A program made the position numbers and the translations under genes. Under the pieces are notes generated by a model. The model saw nothing but the letters and a program-made list of their open reading frames with translations, was not told where the DNA came from and searched no databases. Source: Mariniblastus sp. (GTDB lineage: Bacteria; Planctomycetota; Planctomycetia; Pirellulales; Pirellulaceae). Taken from it: a DNA stretch of 64,000 nt. Below, piece after piece: positions 9,411-19,603 of this stretch (within the stretch, counting starts at the first letter, position 1; each line of letters opens with the position of its first letter). Location: assembly GCA_023300235.1 (NCBI GenBank), contig JALZWN010000125.1:21746-85745 (forward strand). The letters run 5' to 3'.

Positions 9411-10322
9411 CTAATCCAGCAGCCAACTCAAATCACACCAATCAACAATCGGAACGATCACCTTAGTTACAAAAGCCTGGTGAAACAGCAACGGAACTGG
9501 CAAAGCAACGACCACAATCGCCCAGACTCGATTCACCATCGAACCAGGTTCCCACCAACCCAATTTTGAAAACTGCCGTTCCGCCCAAACCCCCAACCCT
9601 TGAATCAAAAAGTACAACATCGGCCATCCATATCCACCTCGTGCCGGCAAAGAGATAGCTAGCTCGTGGATGACCCCCGAGAAAACAAAACCCGCGATCA
9701 AACCCGCCCCCGCGCCCCATTTCCGAGCCAGCGGCATGAACAATGTCACGTGAGCATAATCGCGAAACGCGAGGTTCCAACGCCTGCCCCAAAACTCCGA
9801 TACGCTCGTCGCAACCACAGGCCAATTCATGATCGGCGTTACCAATCGACCTCGTGATCGCAGCACTACCGCCGCCAAGTGGCTGTAACCAAAGTGCATA
9901 CAAAACACGATCCCAATCATACCCAACCAACCGCCGGCGATCTCACGGCCAGCACTCTGATTCGGATGATTCAGCACGCGTGGAACAACCAGCGTCAACA
10001 ACAACGCGCCAATGACACACTTCAATCCCGCAAATGCCAATTCTCCTCGGTCACACTTTCGCTTTGGCTGTCGCTGAAAATACTCGCTCGGCTTCAGCCC
10101 CCACCAAACGGCATACCAACCGAACCAACTTGCGAAATCGAGCTCGAACTCGTTTCCATTTCTCAAACGCCGGTCCCGATAGATCAATAGCGAGTGAGTT
10201 TTGATCGCCAAGAACAACGTGGTCGCGATTGCGATCATCGTCAGCGGTTCGTCAAAACCAGCCAACACCCACAAACCAATCAGCGGTAGCAAGTAAACAA
10301 ACTGCAATAATGACATCCGCAC
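9411..10322 (-). CDS. MBOAT / wax synthase-like O-acyltransferase
   Basis: Polytopic protein with SVSEFWGRRWNLAFRDYAHVTLF and FSGVIHELAISLP, matching the wax-synthase-type MBOAT signature (FWGRRWN...G.hHE). Confidence 0.75.
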   Translation of the reverse strand: MRMSLLQFVYLLPLIGLWVLAGFDEPLTMIAIATTLFLAIKTHSLLIYRDRRLRNGNEFELDFASWFGWYAVWWGLKPSEYFQRQPKRKCDRGELAFAGLKCVIGALLLTLVVPRVLNHPNQSAGREIAGGWLGMIGIVFCMHFGYSHLAAVVLRSRGRLVTPIMNWPVVATSVSEFWGRRWNLAFRDYAHVTLFMPLARKWGAGAGLIAGFVFSGVIHELAISLPARGGYGWPMLYFLIQGLGVWAERQFSKLGWWEPGSMVNRVWAIVVVALPVPLLFHQAFVTKVIVPIVDWCDLSWLLD

Positions 10323-10548
10323 CCATCCAATAGAGATCTACTGTAACGGCGACCAACCACTCAATCACCAACACTAGCGCCAGCTAGCCCAACTGGCTTT
10401 TTGCCCAATCAGTAACCGGTTCGCTGATTTCAGACCATCACGATCCTTCCCCGCCAGTTCACAGCTGGTTTGGCTTGCCTCCGCCGAGCTTAAACGTTAG
10501 AAACTACGCCCGCAGCACAACTATAAACCACTTGGCCTAGTTTTTGAC

Positions 10549-10923
10549 ATGAACGACGCACTCATCGAAGCCATTAAAAACGAATCGACCGAAGAAATTT
10601 CAGCCGCGATTCTGCAAACCGAATTTCTATGCATCGACGTATCCGATGGCGACCAAGAAGATACATCCGCGTTGGTGATGGAACTGGGCAACTTCCCCGC
10701 GATTGTAGGCTTCACCTCTGAAGACCACGCCGGCACGTTCGCCGAGTACTTCAAGGACGTTCCGCTGGACGAAAACGACGAACTCAAATGCTTCACCGTT
10801 TCCGGCCGCGAGTTTTTAACCTCACTGCCACGGCAATTCGGACTGGCGATCAACCTAGAGACCGAGCACGAGATCGTTTTCGAACCGAAGTTCACTCGGG
10901 CGTTGAAAAAAGCAGCTCACTAG
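10549..10923 (+). CDS. Conserved hypothetical protein, 124 aa
   Basis: Complete ORF with planctomycete-like codon usage; no family recognised with certainty. Confidence 0.6.
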   Translation: MNDALIEAIKNESTEEISAAILQTEFLCIDVSDGDQEDTSALVMELGNFPAIVGFTSEDHAGTFAEYFKDVPLDENDELKCFTVSGREFLTSLPRQFGLAINLETEHEIVFEPKFTRALKKAAH

Positions 10924-11019
10924 GAACGCTCAATCGTCCCTGTGCGTCTTTCACATAAAGGCTTTTCACATAAAGGCTTTTAGGCATCCAACCCAGCCAC
11001 GTACACCAAACCCGATACT

Positions 11020-11880
11020 CTATTCCGCCGCATCCTTCACCGAATCCGGCAGGAACTCTTTCGACAGCTTACCCCACTTTGAGTTCACCGCCTTACTAAT
11101 CGGCAACCGCAACCGATCTTGCTTGGCGGCAATTTTTTTATTGATCTTGTCGACCAACCCTTGCTCCTTCGTTTCGATCTTTTCATCAAGCAACGGACGG
11201 ACATGCCGCGAGAGCTGCTGAGCGAACTCGCCGCCGGCTTTACCGACTCGATCGATCCGGAACTCATCCACATGCACATCGGCCGAAGTCACCTTCGGCA
11301 CGAACAACAGATCCGGCGGAAACGTCTTCCGATCCGTCTTCACCTCTAGCTCGACCGCCAATCGCAGCCGAACCTGAGCATGCCCCTTCGCGGACAGGCT
11401 GTAGAGCTGCACGCCCTTGACCCATTTCGACTGACGCCCCGACACATTCAGATCCGCCAAAAATTCAACATTGAAGCCAACCGAATTATTAGGCAGCTCA
11501 CGCATCTGGTTGACCGAAATAGCAAACTTCTCTTCCGCATCCCGAAGCGACACGCTGTACTTCTTCCACTCTCCGTGGTTGACCATTTTCTTTCGCTTAG
11601 TCACCTTGAACCTCAAGCCGTCGCGTTCACGCTTGAAACCGTCAAACCGTTCGGCCTGCTGCCCCCACTTTTTGGTATCAGTAAACGTATGCGGAATACT
11701 CTCCAGCACTAACCTGGTAATCAACTCATCCAGATCGCTGTTAGCTTTTTCCGGCGCGGCTTCGTTCGATTCCAGCACCTGCCCACAGGCCACACTCTGC
11801 ACCAACACGCAGGCAATCACCGTCAAGCCAGCGAACCAACGCACTGACCGAGCGATTTGAATTAAGCTGGCGACGTTCAT
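11020..11880 (-). CDS. Hypothetical secreted protein
   Basis: Start at MNVASLIQIARSV; N-terminal signal-like hydrophobic stretch (GLTVIACVLVQSVACGQV). Confidence 0.65.
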   Translation of the reverse strand: MNVASLIQIARSVRWFAGLTVIACVLVQSVACGQVLESNEAAPEKANSDLDELITRLVLESIPHTFTDTKKWGQQAERFDGFKRERDGLRFKVTKRKKMVNHGEWKKYSVSLRDAEEKFAISVNQMRELPNNSVGFNVEFLADLNVSGRQSKWVKGVQLYSLSAKGHAQVRLRLAVELEVKTDRKTFPPDLLFVPKVTSADVHVDEFRIDRVGKAGGEFAQQLSRHVRPLLDEKIETKEQGLVDKINKKIAAKQDRLRLPISKAVNSKWGKLSKEFLPDSVKDAAE

Positions 11881-11984
11881 GGATACGACACGGTGGGTTA
11901 CAATAGCGAGCAGACATTGGCAAACGGCCGGGACAAGCAAGGGCTGCCCGCGATCTACCTGAGACCTAACCAAATTGTTTTATC

Positions 11985-12581
11985 ATGAATCCTCCACGTC
12001 GTCGCCTGCGATTTCAGTTTGCATGCAGCCTGCTTGCCGCTTTCGCAACGATATTGGGCCAAGGTTGCGAGCAATCGAAACGCAGAGCCATCCCTGCGCC
12101 GCTGAAAGATCCCGTCAATCAATCCTGCACCGGTCGTATCACCAAGGTTTGGGGAGGAGACAACTTTGAATTCAGCACAGGAAAAGAAACTCACTACATG
12201 CTGCTTCTCGGGGTGGATTCGCCCGACCCCGGCCAACCGTTTTATATGCAAAGCAGAAAAGAAACTGAAAAAATTGCCAGAAAAAAAGTCGTCACCGCCC
12301 ACACTTTTGCCCGCGATGAGGTCATGCGAGAGATCGTAGAACTCATTGTTCCTGTCGGAAAAACAAAAGGCGACTTCGACGGCGATGAATTCAACCTTGG
12401 CGTCGAACTTATCAAACGTGGCTGGGCTCGGTACAACGGCACTCCGTTCGACGGAGCCGAAGAATTGGTCGCAGCCGAAGCGTCTGCCAAAGAACAAAAG
12501 ATCGGCATCTGGGCCGAACCGAACAAACCGAAAGCCACACCAAAGAAACAAGAAAAAAAGAAGACCAAGGATGCAAACTAG
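11985..12581 (+). CDS. Thermonuclease/SNase-like lipoprotein
   Basis: LLAAFATILGQGCEQ lipobox-like; GRITKVWGGDNFEF...GVDSPD...ELIKRGWARYN...EASAKEQKIGIWA SNase-like pattern. Confidence 0.75.
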   Translation: MNPPRRRLRFQFACSLLAAFATILGQGCEQSKRRAIPAPLKDPVNQSCTGRITKVWGGDNFEFSTGKETHYMLLLGVDSPDPGQPFYMQSRKETEKIARKKVVTAHTFARDEVMREIVELIVPVGKTKGDFDGDEFNLGVELIKRGWARYNGTPFDGAEELVAAEASAKEQKIGIWAEPNKPKATPKKQEKKKTKDAN

Positions 12582-13599
12582 CCCAGCTGAAAAAAACGAA
12601 TCGATCAACCAAGAACGAAAACCCAAAAAGTTGTTTCGCTGGATACTCCTAGCCTTACTCCTGATCGGCCTCGGCCCGTACCTTTACACACGCTTACGAG
12701 CACCCAACAACCGCCTGCAAACCTTTGACCGCAGCGCGAGCAGCGACAACACAAACAGCGAACGAACCTTCAACAACGAGCTGTCGATCGTCAGCTTCAA
12801 TATCGCTCACGGCCGCGGCACCGCCAGCAGCAACTGGACCGAATCGGCAAAACCAAAACGTGAACGCATCGCCGCGATCGCAGCAGCTCTCCAAGCAATC
12901 GATGCCGACATCGTCGTCTTAAACGAAGTCGATTTTAATTCCACATGGAGCGGCGGACAAAACCAAGCCGCCGCGATCGCCAAAGCGGCCGGCTACCGCT
13001 ACCACGTTCAACAACGCAACTTAGACTTTGGCTTCATCTACGGGTCTTGGCAATTTGGCAATGCAATCCTCAGCCACTACCCAATCACCGACGCTCAAAT
13101 GATTGACTTCCCACCAGAAAAGGCATGGGAAGACTGGCTGGTCGGCTGTAAACGCGGCGCCATCGCATCGGTGCAACTGGCACCCAACAAAACCATTCGC
13201 GTCGGCGCAATCCATCTCGAACATCGCTCCGAAACCGTCCGCGCAGCAGGCGCGGAATTACTCACCAAACTCGGCCAAAACAAAACCGCCGGTCGCTTGA
13301 TCTTGGCCGGCGATTTCAATTCGACACCCGCGGGCTTTCCTCACTCAAGACAGCCCGGCAGCACCAGCAATGCCTTAGACCTAATCCTTGCAAGCAAAGC
13401 GTTCCACTGTTACCCCGAATCGAACCCTCGCCCCGACGACTACACCTTTTCCACCATGCAACCCAAATCCGTGATCGACTGGATCATGGTGGCTCGACAA
13501 ACCAACCAAGCACAACAAACGCCGTTTACAAAATACAGCGTCATCGACACGACGCTATCAGATCATCGTTTACTGCACGCCGTAATCGAGCTCGATTAA
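12571..13599 (+). CDS. Endonuclease/exonuclease/phosphatase family protein, membrane-anchored
   Basis: SIVSFNIAHGRG, DIVVLNEVDFNS, LILAGDFNSTP, SVIDWIMV, TTLSDHRLLHAVI. Start ATG 12571 overlaps the SNase stop by 11 bp. Confidence 0.85.
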   Translation: MQTSPAEKNESINQERKPKKLFRWILLALLLIGLGPYLYTRLRAPNNRLQTFDRSASSDNTNSERTFNNELSIVSFNIAHGRGTASSNWTESAKPKRERIAAIAAALQAIDADIVVLNEVDFNSTWSGGQNQAAAIAKAAGYRYHVQQRNLDFGFIYGSWQFGNAILSHYPITDAQMIDFPPEKAWEDWLVGCKRGAIASVQLAPNKTIRVGAIHLEHRSETVRAAGAELLTKLGQNKTAGRLILAGDFNSTPAGFPHSRQPGSTSNALDLILASKAFHCYPESNPRPDDYTFSTMQPKSVIDWIMVARQTNQAQQTPFTKYSVIDTTLSDHRLLHAVIELD

Positions 13600-13859
13600 A
13601 ATCCGGCTTCCCATAAATCGCCGATCACTTGAGTGAACCGAGGATCGTGAGAGTGCCAGTCGCCGGTGTTCCCCGCCACATTTGCGGGCACCACAGAATT
13701 TGAGATTTGCGACGCGTCAACCGACGCTTCTCGCTGGCCTTGAGCGAATGTCAGTAACGCCGCAAAGGCGGCAACGCCGATTAACTCCAAAGCCAACAAC
13801 CCAACGGCTCCTCGTTTTTTACTCTTCTTACGTTTGCGACTCTTGCTGCGATTGGCCAT
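13596..13859 (-). CDS. Small basic single-TM hypothetical protein
   Basis: MANRSKSRKRKKSKKRGAVGLLALELIGVAAFAALLTFA: Lys/Arg-rich N-terminus plus one TM. Confidence 0.45.
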   Translation of the reverse strand: MANRSKSRKRKKSKKRGAVGLLALELIGVAAFAALLTFAQGQREASVDASQISNSVVPANVAGNTGDWHSHDPRFTQVIGDLWEAGF

Positions 13860-14180
13860 CTTGTTTCATCTCGATAAAAATACTCAGTTGCTGGGTTCGA
13901 AACTTTCAATTGCAGTTACGATGCCAAATGAATGGAACTGCGCCATAACGAAAATTCTTGCTGAAAGTGGCGACAGACCTCCACACACTTCAAAACCAAA
14001 TAACCTCCGAAAACACGGCTCATACCTCGCCGAAAGTGGCTTTGACGCGATGATAACCATACGCGAAAAACAAATAACTAGTTCACAGGCTCTATGCCGT
14101 GATAGCATGATTTGTAAAAATTACACGATAGCACTGCTTCGAATGACCGCACGAGCGGCACTCAGATTGACAACACTTTG

Positions 14181-16712
14181 ATGGCATCGGAGATCAAAAT
14201 TACTTCCAGCGACTCTACCAAATCCGACAACATGCAAAACCGTCGCGACGATATCGCCGAGGCCTACTTCGAACAAATCCCGTTCGAACCCTACCCCGTC
14301 CAAGAAGAAGCGATGCTGACTTGGTTTACGTCCGAACAAGGCGTCCTTGTCTGCGCTCCAACGGGCACTGGCAAAACGCTAATCGCCGAAGCAGCTTTGT
14401 TCGAAGCATTGCACTTGGGCAAACGGGCTTACTACACCACGCCGCTAATCGCACTGACCGATCAAAAATTCCGCGACATCCAGCAGTCCGCAGTGAAGTG
14501 GGGGTTCTCCGCCGACGACGTAGGGTTAGTAACCGGCAATCGCAAAGTCAATCCGAACGCCAAAATCCTAGTCGTCGTCGCCGAGATCTTACTCAACCGA
14601 CTCCTGGACACCGACGTGTTCGATTTCGATGACGTGTGGGCGGTGGTGATGGACGAATTCCATAGCTTCAACGATCGTGAACGTGGGATCGTTTGGGAGT
14701 TTGGACTGAGCATGCTGCCCAAGCACGTACGAACGCTGTTGATCTCCGCAACCGTCGGCAACAGCATGGAATTCGCCAGTTGGCTCAACCGCGTCCACGA
14801 CCGCAATCTAAAACTCGTCCAAAGCCACGATCGCAAGGTGCCACTTTCCTTCCACTGGGTCGACGACAAAATCCTACCCGACCACATCGAAGAAATGGTC
14901 TCCGGTATCGAAGAAGCTCGACAAACACCGACGCTGCTCTTTTGTTTCAATCGCTCACAATGTTGGACGGTGGCTGAAATGCTAAAAGGCAAAAAGTGCG
15001 TCGACAAAGCGCAGCAAAAAAGCCTCTCGGATGAACTCGAAAAATACGATTGGTCCAAAGGCGTCGGCCCGAAACTAAAACAGATCTTGATTCGTGGCGT
15101 CGGTGTTCACCATGCTGGCGTCCTGCCTCGATACCGCCAGATCGTGGAAAATCTATTCCAAAAGAAACTGCTGAGCGTTTGCGTTTGCACCGAAACCCTC
15201 GCCGCCGGCCTCAACCTGCCCGCTCGTAGTATCGTGATGCCGACTTTGCTCAAAGGCCCACGCGGCAAGATGAAAGTCGTCGAAGCCGCGTCCGCTCATC
15301 AAATGTTTGGCCGAGCCGGCCGGCCGCAGTTCGATGATCGTGGCTACGTTTTCGCACTGCCCCATGAAGACGATGTAAAAATTCTCAAGTGGAAAGAAAA
15401 ATACGACTCGATCCCCGACGACACCAAGGACCCCGGACTTCGCAAAGCAAAAAAGGCACTTAAAAAGAAACAGCCTAAACGACGCGAAGGACAGCAGTAC
15501 TGGACCGAGACCCAGTTTCAAAAACTAATCGAAGCCCCTTCGGCAGACCTATCCTCGCGCGGGCCGCTAACCTGGCGACTTTTAATCTACATGCTGGACC
15601 TGTCGCCCGACGTCAAACGAATCCGTAAACTACTCAACGGCCGACTAATGAAACCGGCCGATCTGAAGATCGCTCAACGCCGCTTGAACCGCCAATTAAT
15701 CACACTCTGGCGAGGCGGTTACCTGACGTTGGACCCAAAGCCCCCGATCGCCGAAATCGCCAAAGAACAAGCTGGCGAAGAACACGCCGAAGAGGTTGCC
15801 GAAACAGAAGCCGAAGACAGCCCTCCCGACCTGTCAAAATTGAGTTTTGGAGGAGGCCTTGGCGGCAGCCTGACCCTAGGCGGCTCCAGCACCCAAGCTT
15901 CCGACGAATCCAAATCGTCCGGCAAGGACAAACCTAGCAAAAAGAAATCCGCTCCCCCCGAAGACGAATCGGACTACGAGCCGATCACCGCAACGCCGAC
16001 CGAAGCGTTGGACGACCTGCTAAAGCTACGCGGCGTTCATCCGTTATACGCCGTGTTCCTGATGAAACACCTTGGTATCGCCGACCGCAACGAACGCATC
16101 ATGGCACTAGAGAGCCTACTAGAGCTATCACGGTCGCTCGGCCGATCCACGCGGATTCCGCCTCACGAAGAACTCCCCCCAGGCCCGCTCGCAACAACTC
16201 GCCTAGACGAAAAACTGTTGACCTTGGGCCTGGCGTCTGCTGAAGAAATCGGTGCACTGCCAAAAGACGAGGAAGAAGATCGCGGCTGGATCCCAGAAGA
16301 AGACTACGTTCCGCTGCTGACCTTGCCGCGAAAGCTTCAACGGTTGTTTGAATACGATTTCCCTTCAGTGGATGACCTACGAATCAGTCCCGTCTGGGTA
16401 GCTGGCGAAGCGTTGCAGTACGGAACGGACTTCAACAAGTACATCACCGGCAACAAACTCCAGCAGCAAGAAGGCATCGTGTTCCGGCACCTGTTGCGAT
16501 TGGTACTATTAATCGACGAAGTGGCAGAGTTGTGCCCAGCTGACATTTCGCACGACCAATGGCGAGACGATTTGTACGAGATCGCCGATCAGCTCGAAGA
16601 GATGTGCCGTTTAGCCGATCCGCAAAGCACCGACCAATGGTTGGCCGATCTTCGGGCTACCGACGAAAGCAAAGCCGATAAAAAAACGAGCGAAGGATCA
16701 GGCACGAAATAA
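14181..16712 (+). CDS. DEAD/DEAH-box helicase, Ski2-like
   Basis: APTGTGKTLIAEAALFEAL, VVMDEFHSFND, LLISATVGN, GVHHAGVLPRYR, AAGLNLPARSIVM, QMFGRAGRPQFD. Confidence 0.9.
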   Translation: MASEIKITSSDSTKSDNMQNRRDDIAEAYFEQIPFEPYPVQEEAMLTWFTSEQGVLVCAPTGTGKTLIAEAALFEALHLGKRAYYTTPLIALTDQKFRDIQQSAVKWGFSADDVGLVTGNRKVNPNAKILVVVAEILLNRLLDTDVFDFDDVWAVVMDEFHSFNDRERGIVWEFGLSMLPKHVRTLLISATVGNSMEFASWLNRVHDRNLKLVQSHDRKVPLSFHWVDDKILPDHIEEMVSGIEEARQTPTLLFCFNRSQCWTVAEMLKGKKCVDKAQQKSLSDELEKYDWSKGVGPKLKQILIRGVGVHHAGVLPRYRQIVENLFQKKLLSVCVCTETLAAGLNLPARSIVMPTLLKGPRGKMKVVEAASAHQMFGRAGRPQFDDRGYVFALPHEDDVKILKWKEKYDSIPDDTKDPGLRKAKKALKKKQPKRREGQQYWTETQFQKLIEAPSADLSSRGPLTWRLLIYMLDLSPDVKRIRKLLNGRLMKPADLKIAQRRLNRQLITLWRGGYLTLDPKPPIAEIAKEQAGEEHAEEVAETEAEDSPPDLSKLSFGGGLGGSLTLGGSSTQASDESKSSGKDKPSKKKSAPPEDESDYEPITATPTEALDDLLKLRGVHPLYAVFLMKHLGIADRNERIMALESLLELSRSLGRSTRIPPHEELPPGPLATTRLDEKLLTLGLASAEEIGALPKDEEEDRGWIPEEDYVPLLTLPRKLQRLFEYDFPSVDDLRISPVWVAGEALQYGTDFNKYITGNKLQQQEGIVFRHLLRLVLLIDEVAELCPADISHDQWRDDLYEIADQLEEMCRLADPQSTDQWLADLRATDESKADKKTSEGSGTK

Positions 16713-16742
16713 GATCCCGATTTCAAATGAGCCAAAAACCTA

Positions 16743-16803
16743 ACCCGAACGCGTAAGCGCGGGATTTAGCGGGGCAGAATGATCCCCGCTTACGCATTCG
16801 GGT
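16743..16803. terminator. Long inverted repeat between convergent genes (bidirectional terminator or repeat element)
   Basis: ACCCGAACGCGTAAGCG (16743-16759) pairs with CGCTTACGCATTCGGGT (16787-16803), one G-T wobble; alternative inner CGGGG/CCCCG. Confidence 0.7.
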
Positions 16804-16902
16804 CAGGAAAAGCGGAACTTATTCCGTGACAGTTCCTAAGCGAGTTGAATGTGGTACTGGCGCCTCCAGCCTTTACCTTCTCTACTTTCTTTACCTTCTT
16901 CT

Positions 16903-17979
16903 TCAATTCACCTGCGGGTCGTCGCCGTTGTCGAGTTTCAATTGGTCATGCAAATAATTCGCACGCTCAATATTTCGCGCGTCAGTATCTAGCTCGCTGG
17001 AATGAATTTTTTGCAAATGAGCTGGCTGCGTTTGAATGAACAACTGATTGATATCCGGAATCTCCAGCTCACCGATCAGCCCCAACGAAACGCCCATCCG
17101 CACACGAGACAACAAATGCATCGTCTCCTCACTGCTGATCTGCTGAGCACTCCGCAGCATCCCGTAGGCTCGACTGACTTTGTCAAACAAGTCATTTTGC
17201 TTCTCGTTGATCAACACCTCACGAGCCATCCGTTCGTACTCGAGCACCTTACCGATCACATCCTCGACCAAGTAGATTAGATCCTTTTCCGACTTCCCCA
17301 GCGTGACCTGATTGCTCACCTGATAGAAATCTCCCATCGCCTGCGTGCCTTCGCCGTAAAGCCCACGAACGACTAAGTTCATTTTCTGGGCACTGCGAAA
17401 AAACTTCTCAACTTGCTTTGTTATGACCAACGCTGGCAAATGCACCAACACGCTAACTCGCATGCCCGTTCCAACATTCGTTGGACACGCCGTCAAATAG
17501 CCAAATTGTTCGGCGTAGGCGTAGGTGATCTTCGATTCAATCTCATCATCCAAGTGATTGATCAACTCCCAAGCACCATCTAGATCAAAACCGCTTTTGA
17601 TCACTTGCAATCGCATGTGATCTTCCTCGTTAACCATCAAGCTCAATTGTTCCGGTTCGTCGATCGCGACCGACCGAGCTCCTTCAGAATTCGCGAGTTC
17701 ACGGCTAATCAACTGCCGCTCAACCAACAGTTGCCGATCAAGCAAATTCAATTCAGCGACGTTGATAAAATTGAGTCGATCTAAATTTGGATTGGCGACA
17801 ATACGTTCACGAACGGTCGATTCAATATTGGCTTTATCAATATCGTTGCAACGACGAATAAACGGATAGTCTGCCAAGTTTCGCGCCAACCGAATCCGAC
17901 TGCTCATCACGATATCGGATTCCGGACCGGTACCACGCAACCACTCACCACATCGATTGACAATGTCTTCCATGCTCAT
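16903..17979 (-). CDS. mcsB: Protein-arginine kinase McsB-like (ATP:guanido phosphotransferase)
   Basis: SSRIRLARNLADYPF, NEEDHMRLQ, LTACPTNVGTGMRVSVLVHLPAL with catalytic Cys, VVRGLYGEGTQAMGDFYQVSNQVTLG. Confidence 0.93.
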   Translation of the reverse strand: MSMEDIVNRCGEWLRGTGPESDIVMSSRIRLARNLADYPFIRRCNDIDKANIESTVRERIVANPNLDRLNFINVAELNLLDRQLLVERQLISRELANSEGARSVAIDEPEQLSLMVNEEDHMRLQVIKSGFDLDGAWELINHLDDEIESKITYAYAEQFGYLTACPTNVGTGMRVSVLVHLPALVITKQVEKFFRSAQKMNLVVRGLYGEGTQAMGDFYQVSNQVTLGKSEKDLIYLVEDVIGKVLEYERMAREVLINEKQNDLFDKVSRAYGMLRSAQQISSEETMHLLSRVRMGVSLGLIGELEIPDINQLFIQTQPAHLQKIHSSELDTDARNIERANYLHDQLKLDNGDDPQVN

Positions 17980-19082
17980 TGTCCGTACTCCTGAATATCC
18001 GATCGGCTCAACTGATCTTCGAGCAAACGAATGTGATCGCGGATTCTGGCCGCCTCCGAGTACTCTTCGTTTGCGATCGCTTGCGAAAGCTTGGCTCGCT
18101 TACTGGCGAGCGAAAAACATTGGAACACTCGACCAATCACATCGTTGGACACCAATCCAGCACTCACACCGAATCGAACCCTAGAGAGCAACTGGTTGGT
18201 CAGCACTTTGTTTTCTTCACCTTCCAAAGCCAACAAGCAAAGCTGCTGCACCGCATCGTTGACTTGCAACTGGATAATCGATTGAGGCTGTGACAACACG
18301 ATCGCCCGCGCTTCACGTTCGAGATTGATGATCGGGGGCAACGCTTCTTCGACCTGACGAATCAAATCTACTTCGGTAACACCGAGCGTGTTTAGATTGC
18401 TAATTTGAAACAAATCCGCTGGCTGCTCGACCACCGACGCAGTTGTTTCCAACGACGATCCGGCTTGGGCTGTCAACGCATTTCGAGCAATCAAGTTTTT
18501 TTGTTGCAGCGAGCGGAAAAGTTTCTCCGTTTGCTGGGTCGCGACCAAACCCGGCAAAAACACCGTCATACTAACGCGCATCGCAGTTCCGATGTCAGCG
18601 GGACTGGTCGTCAGATAACCCCATTTGTCGCTGAACGCGATCGGAAAGTGCGCTTCCACCACATCATCCAACTCGCTGGCGGTTCGCCAAGCGGCCAGCA
18701 AGTCGCCATCACTGCGAGTGACGGAAATACGAAAATGGTCCTCGTCATTGATCTCGACCGAAGCGACTGAACCGTCCGCTACCGGAACCTCAACTCCCGC
18801 GGCCTCAAACGCCTCTGGGAAATATTGCCCCGCGGCCTCACATTGATTTACCGCCGCTAGGTCCGCCAACAACTGCCGCTGCTGGACCGTAGTCGACTGC
18901 AAGCCAAAACAGACTTCTTGAAACTCCGGACAATCACCCAACCGCTCTTGAACAAGCGATTGAATCTCATCCAGTTGCTCAATTGAACAAGTACAAACGA
19001 ACGGGAAGTCGGCAAGATTACGAGCCAAACTAAGGCGGCTACTAACAACGACGTCGTGGTCAACCAATCTTTTACCAATCAC
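17976..19082 (-). CDS. Second McsB-like protein, probably catalytically degenerate, with C-terminal UVR-like motif
   Basis: SSRLSLARNLADFPF, NDEDHFRIS, LTTSPADIGTAMRVSMTVFLPGL (Ser replaces catalytic Cys), RGLYGEG loop missing, C-terminal NEEYSEAARIRDHIRLLEDQL UVR-like motif. Confidence 0.85.
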   Translation of the reverse strand: MIGKRLVDHDVVVSSRLSLARNLADFPFVCTCSIEQLDEIQSLVQERLGDCPEFQEVCFGLQSTTVQQRQLLADLAAVNQCEAAGQYFPEAFEAAGVEVPVADGSVASVEINDEDHFRISVTRSDGDLLAAWRTASELDDVVEAHFPIAFSDKWGYLTTSPADIGTAMRVSMTVFLPGLVATQQTEKLFRSLQQKNLIARNALTAQAGSSLETTASVVEQPADLFQISNLNTLGVTEVDLIRQVEEALPPIINLEREARAIVLSQPQSIIQLQVNDAVQQLCLLALEGEENKVLTNQLLSRVRFGVSAGLVSNDVIGRVFQCFSLASKRAKLSQAIANEEYSEAARIRDHIRLLEDQLSRSDIQEYGQ

Positions 19083-19603
19083 TCGCCGACTCCCTTGCTT
19101 GCAATCTCGCGAATCTGATCGCGAAGCTTCGATGCCTGCTCGTAGTCCTCTTGCTCAACCGCTTCCTTCATTTCCCGACGCAAACGAATCAACTCCGTCT
19201 GCGATTGCGTGTCGTAGAAACCTCGCTTGGGTTGCTTGCCGACGTGTTCATTTTCACCATGCACGTTCTGCAACAGCGGCTCTAGCTCCTCGCTAAAGAA
19301 AACGTAATCGTGCGGACAACCTAAACGGCCGCCTTGGCGAAACTCATAAAAAGAAATCCCGCAGATCGGACACTCACGAGAATCCAAATCCTGCATCTCT
19401 TCAGTGGCCTTACTAAGCGGATTGAGTGGGCTGACCTGCTTGCCTAGCACACTGCTCATCGCCGAAGCGTCAATCTTTTCACTGTCTTCGGTCTGCAAGT
19501 AATGCTTGGCACAATCCGGGCACAGGTGTAAAGCGAGGACGCCGTCTCCAGTCAAATCGGTGATGTGAAACGTCGCTTGTTTGGCACACTTGTTACACTT
19601 CAT
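19079..19603 (-). CDS. mcsA: McsA-like zinc-finger/UVR protein
   Basis: MKCNKCAKQATFHIT...HLCPDCAKHYL, ECPICGISFYEFRQGGRLGCPHDY, EDYEQASKLRDQIREI (UVR); 4-nt overlap with the next gene. Confidence 0.9.
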   Translation of the reverse strand: MKCNKCAKQATFHITDLTGDGVLALHLCPDCAKHYLQTEDSEKIDASAMSSVLGKQVSPLNPLSKATEEMQDLDSRECPICGISFYEFRQGGRLGCPHDYVFFSEELEPLLQNVHGENEHVGKQPKRGFYDTQSQTELIRLRREMKEAVEQEDYEQASKLRDQIREIASKGVGE

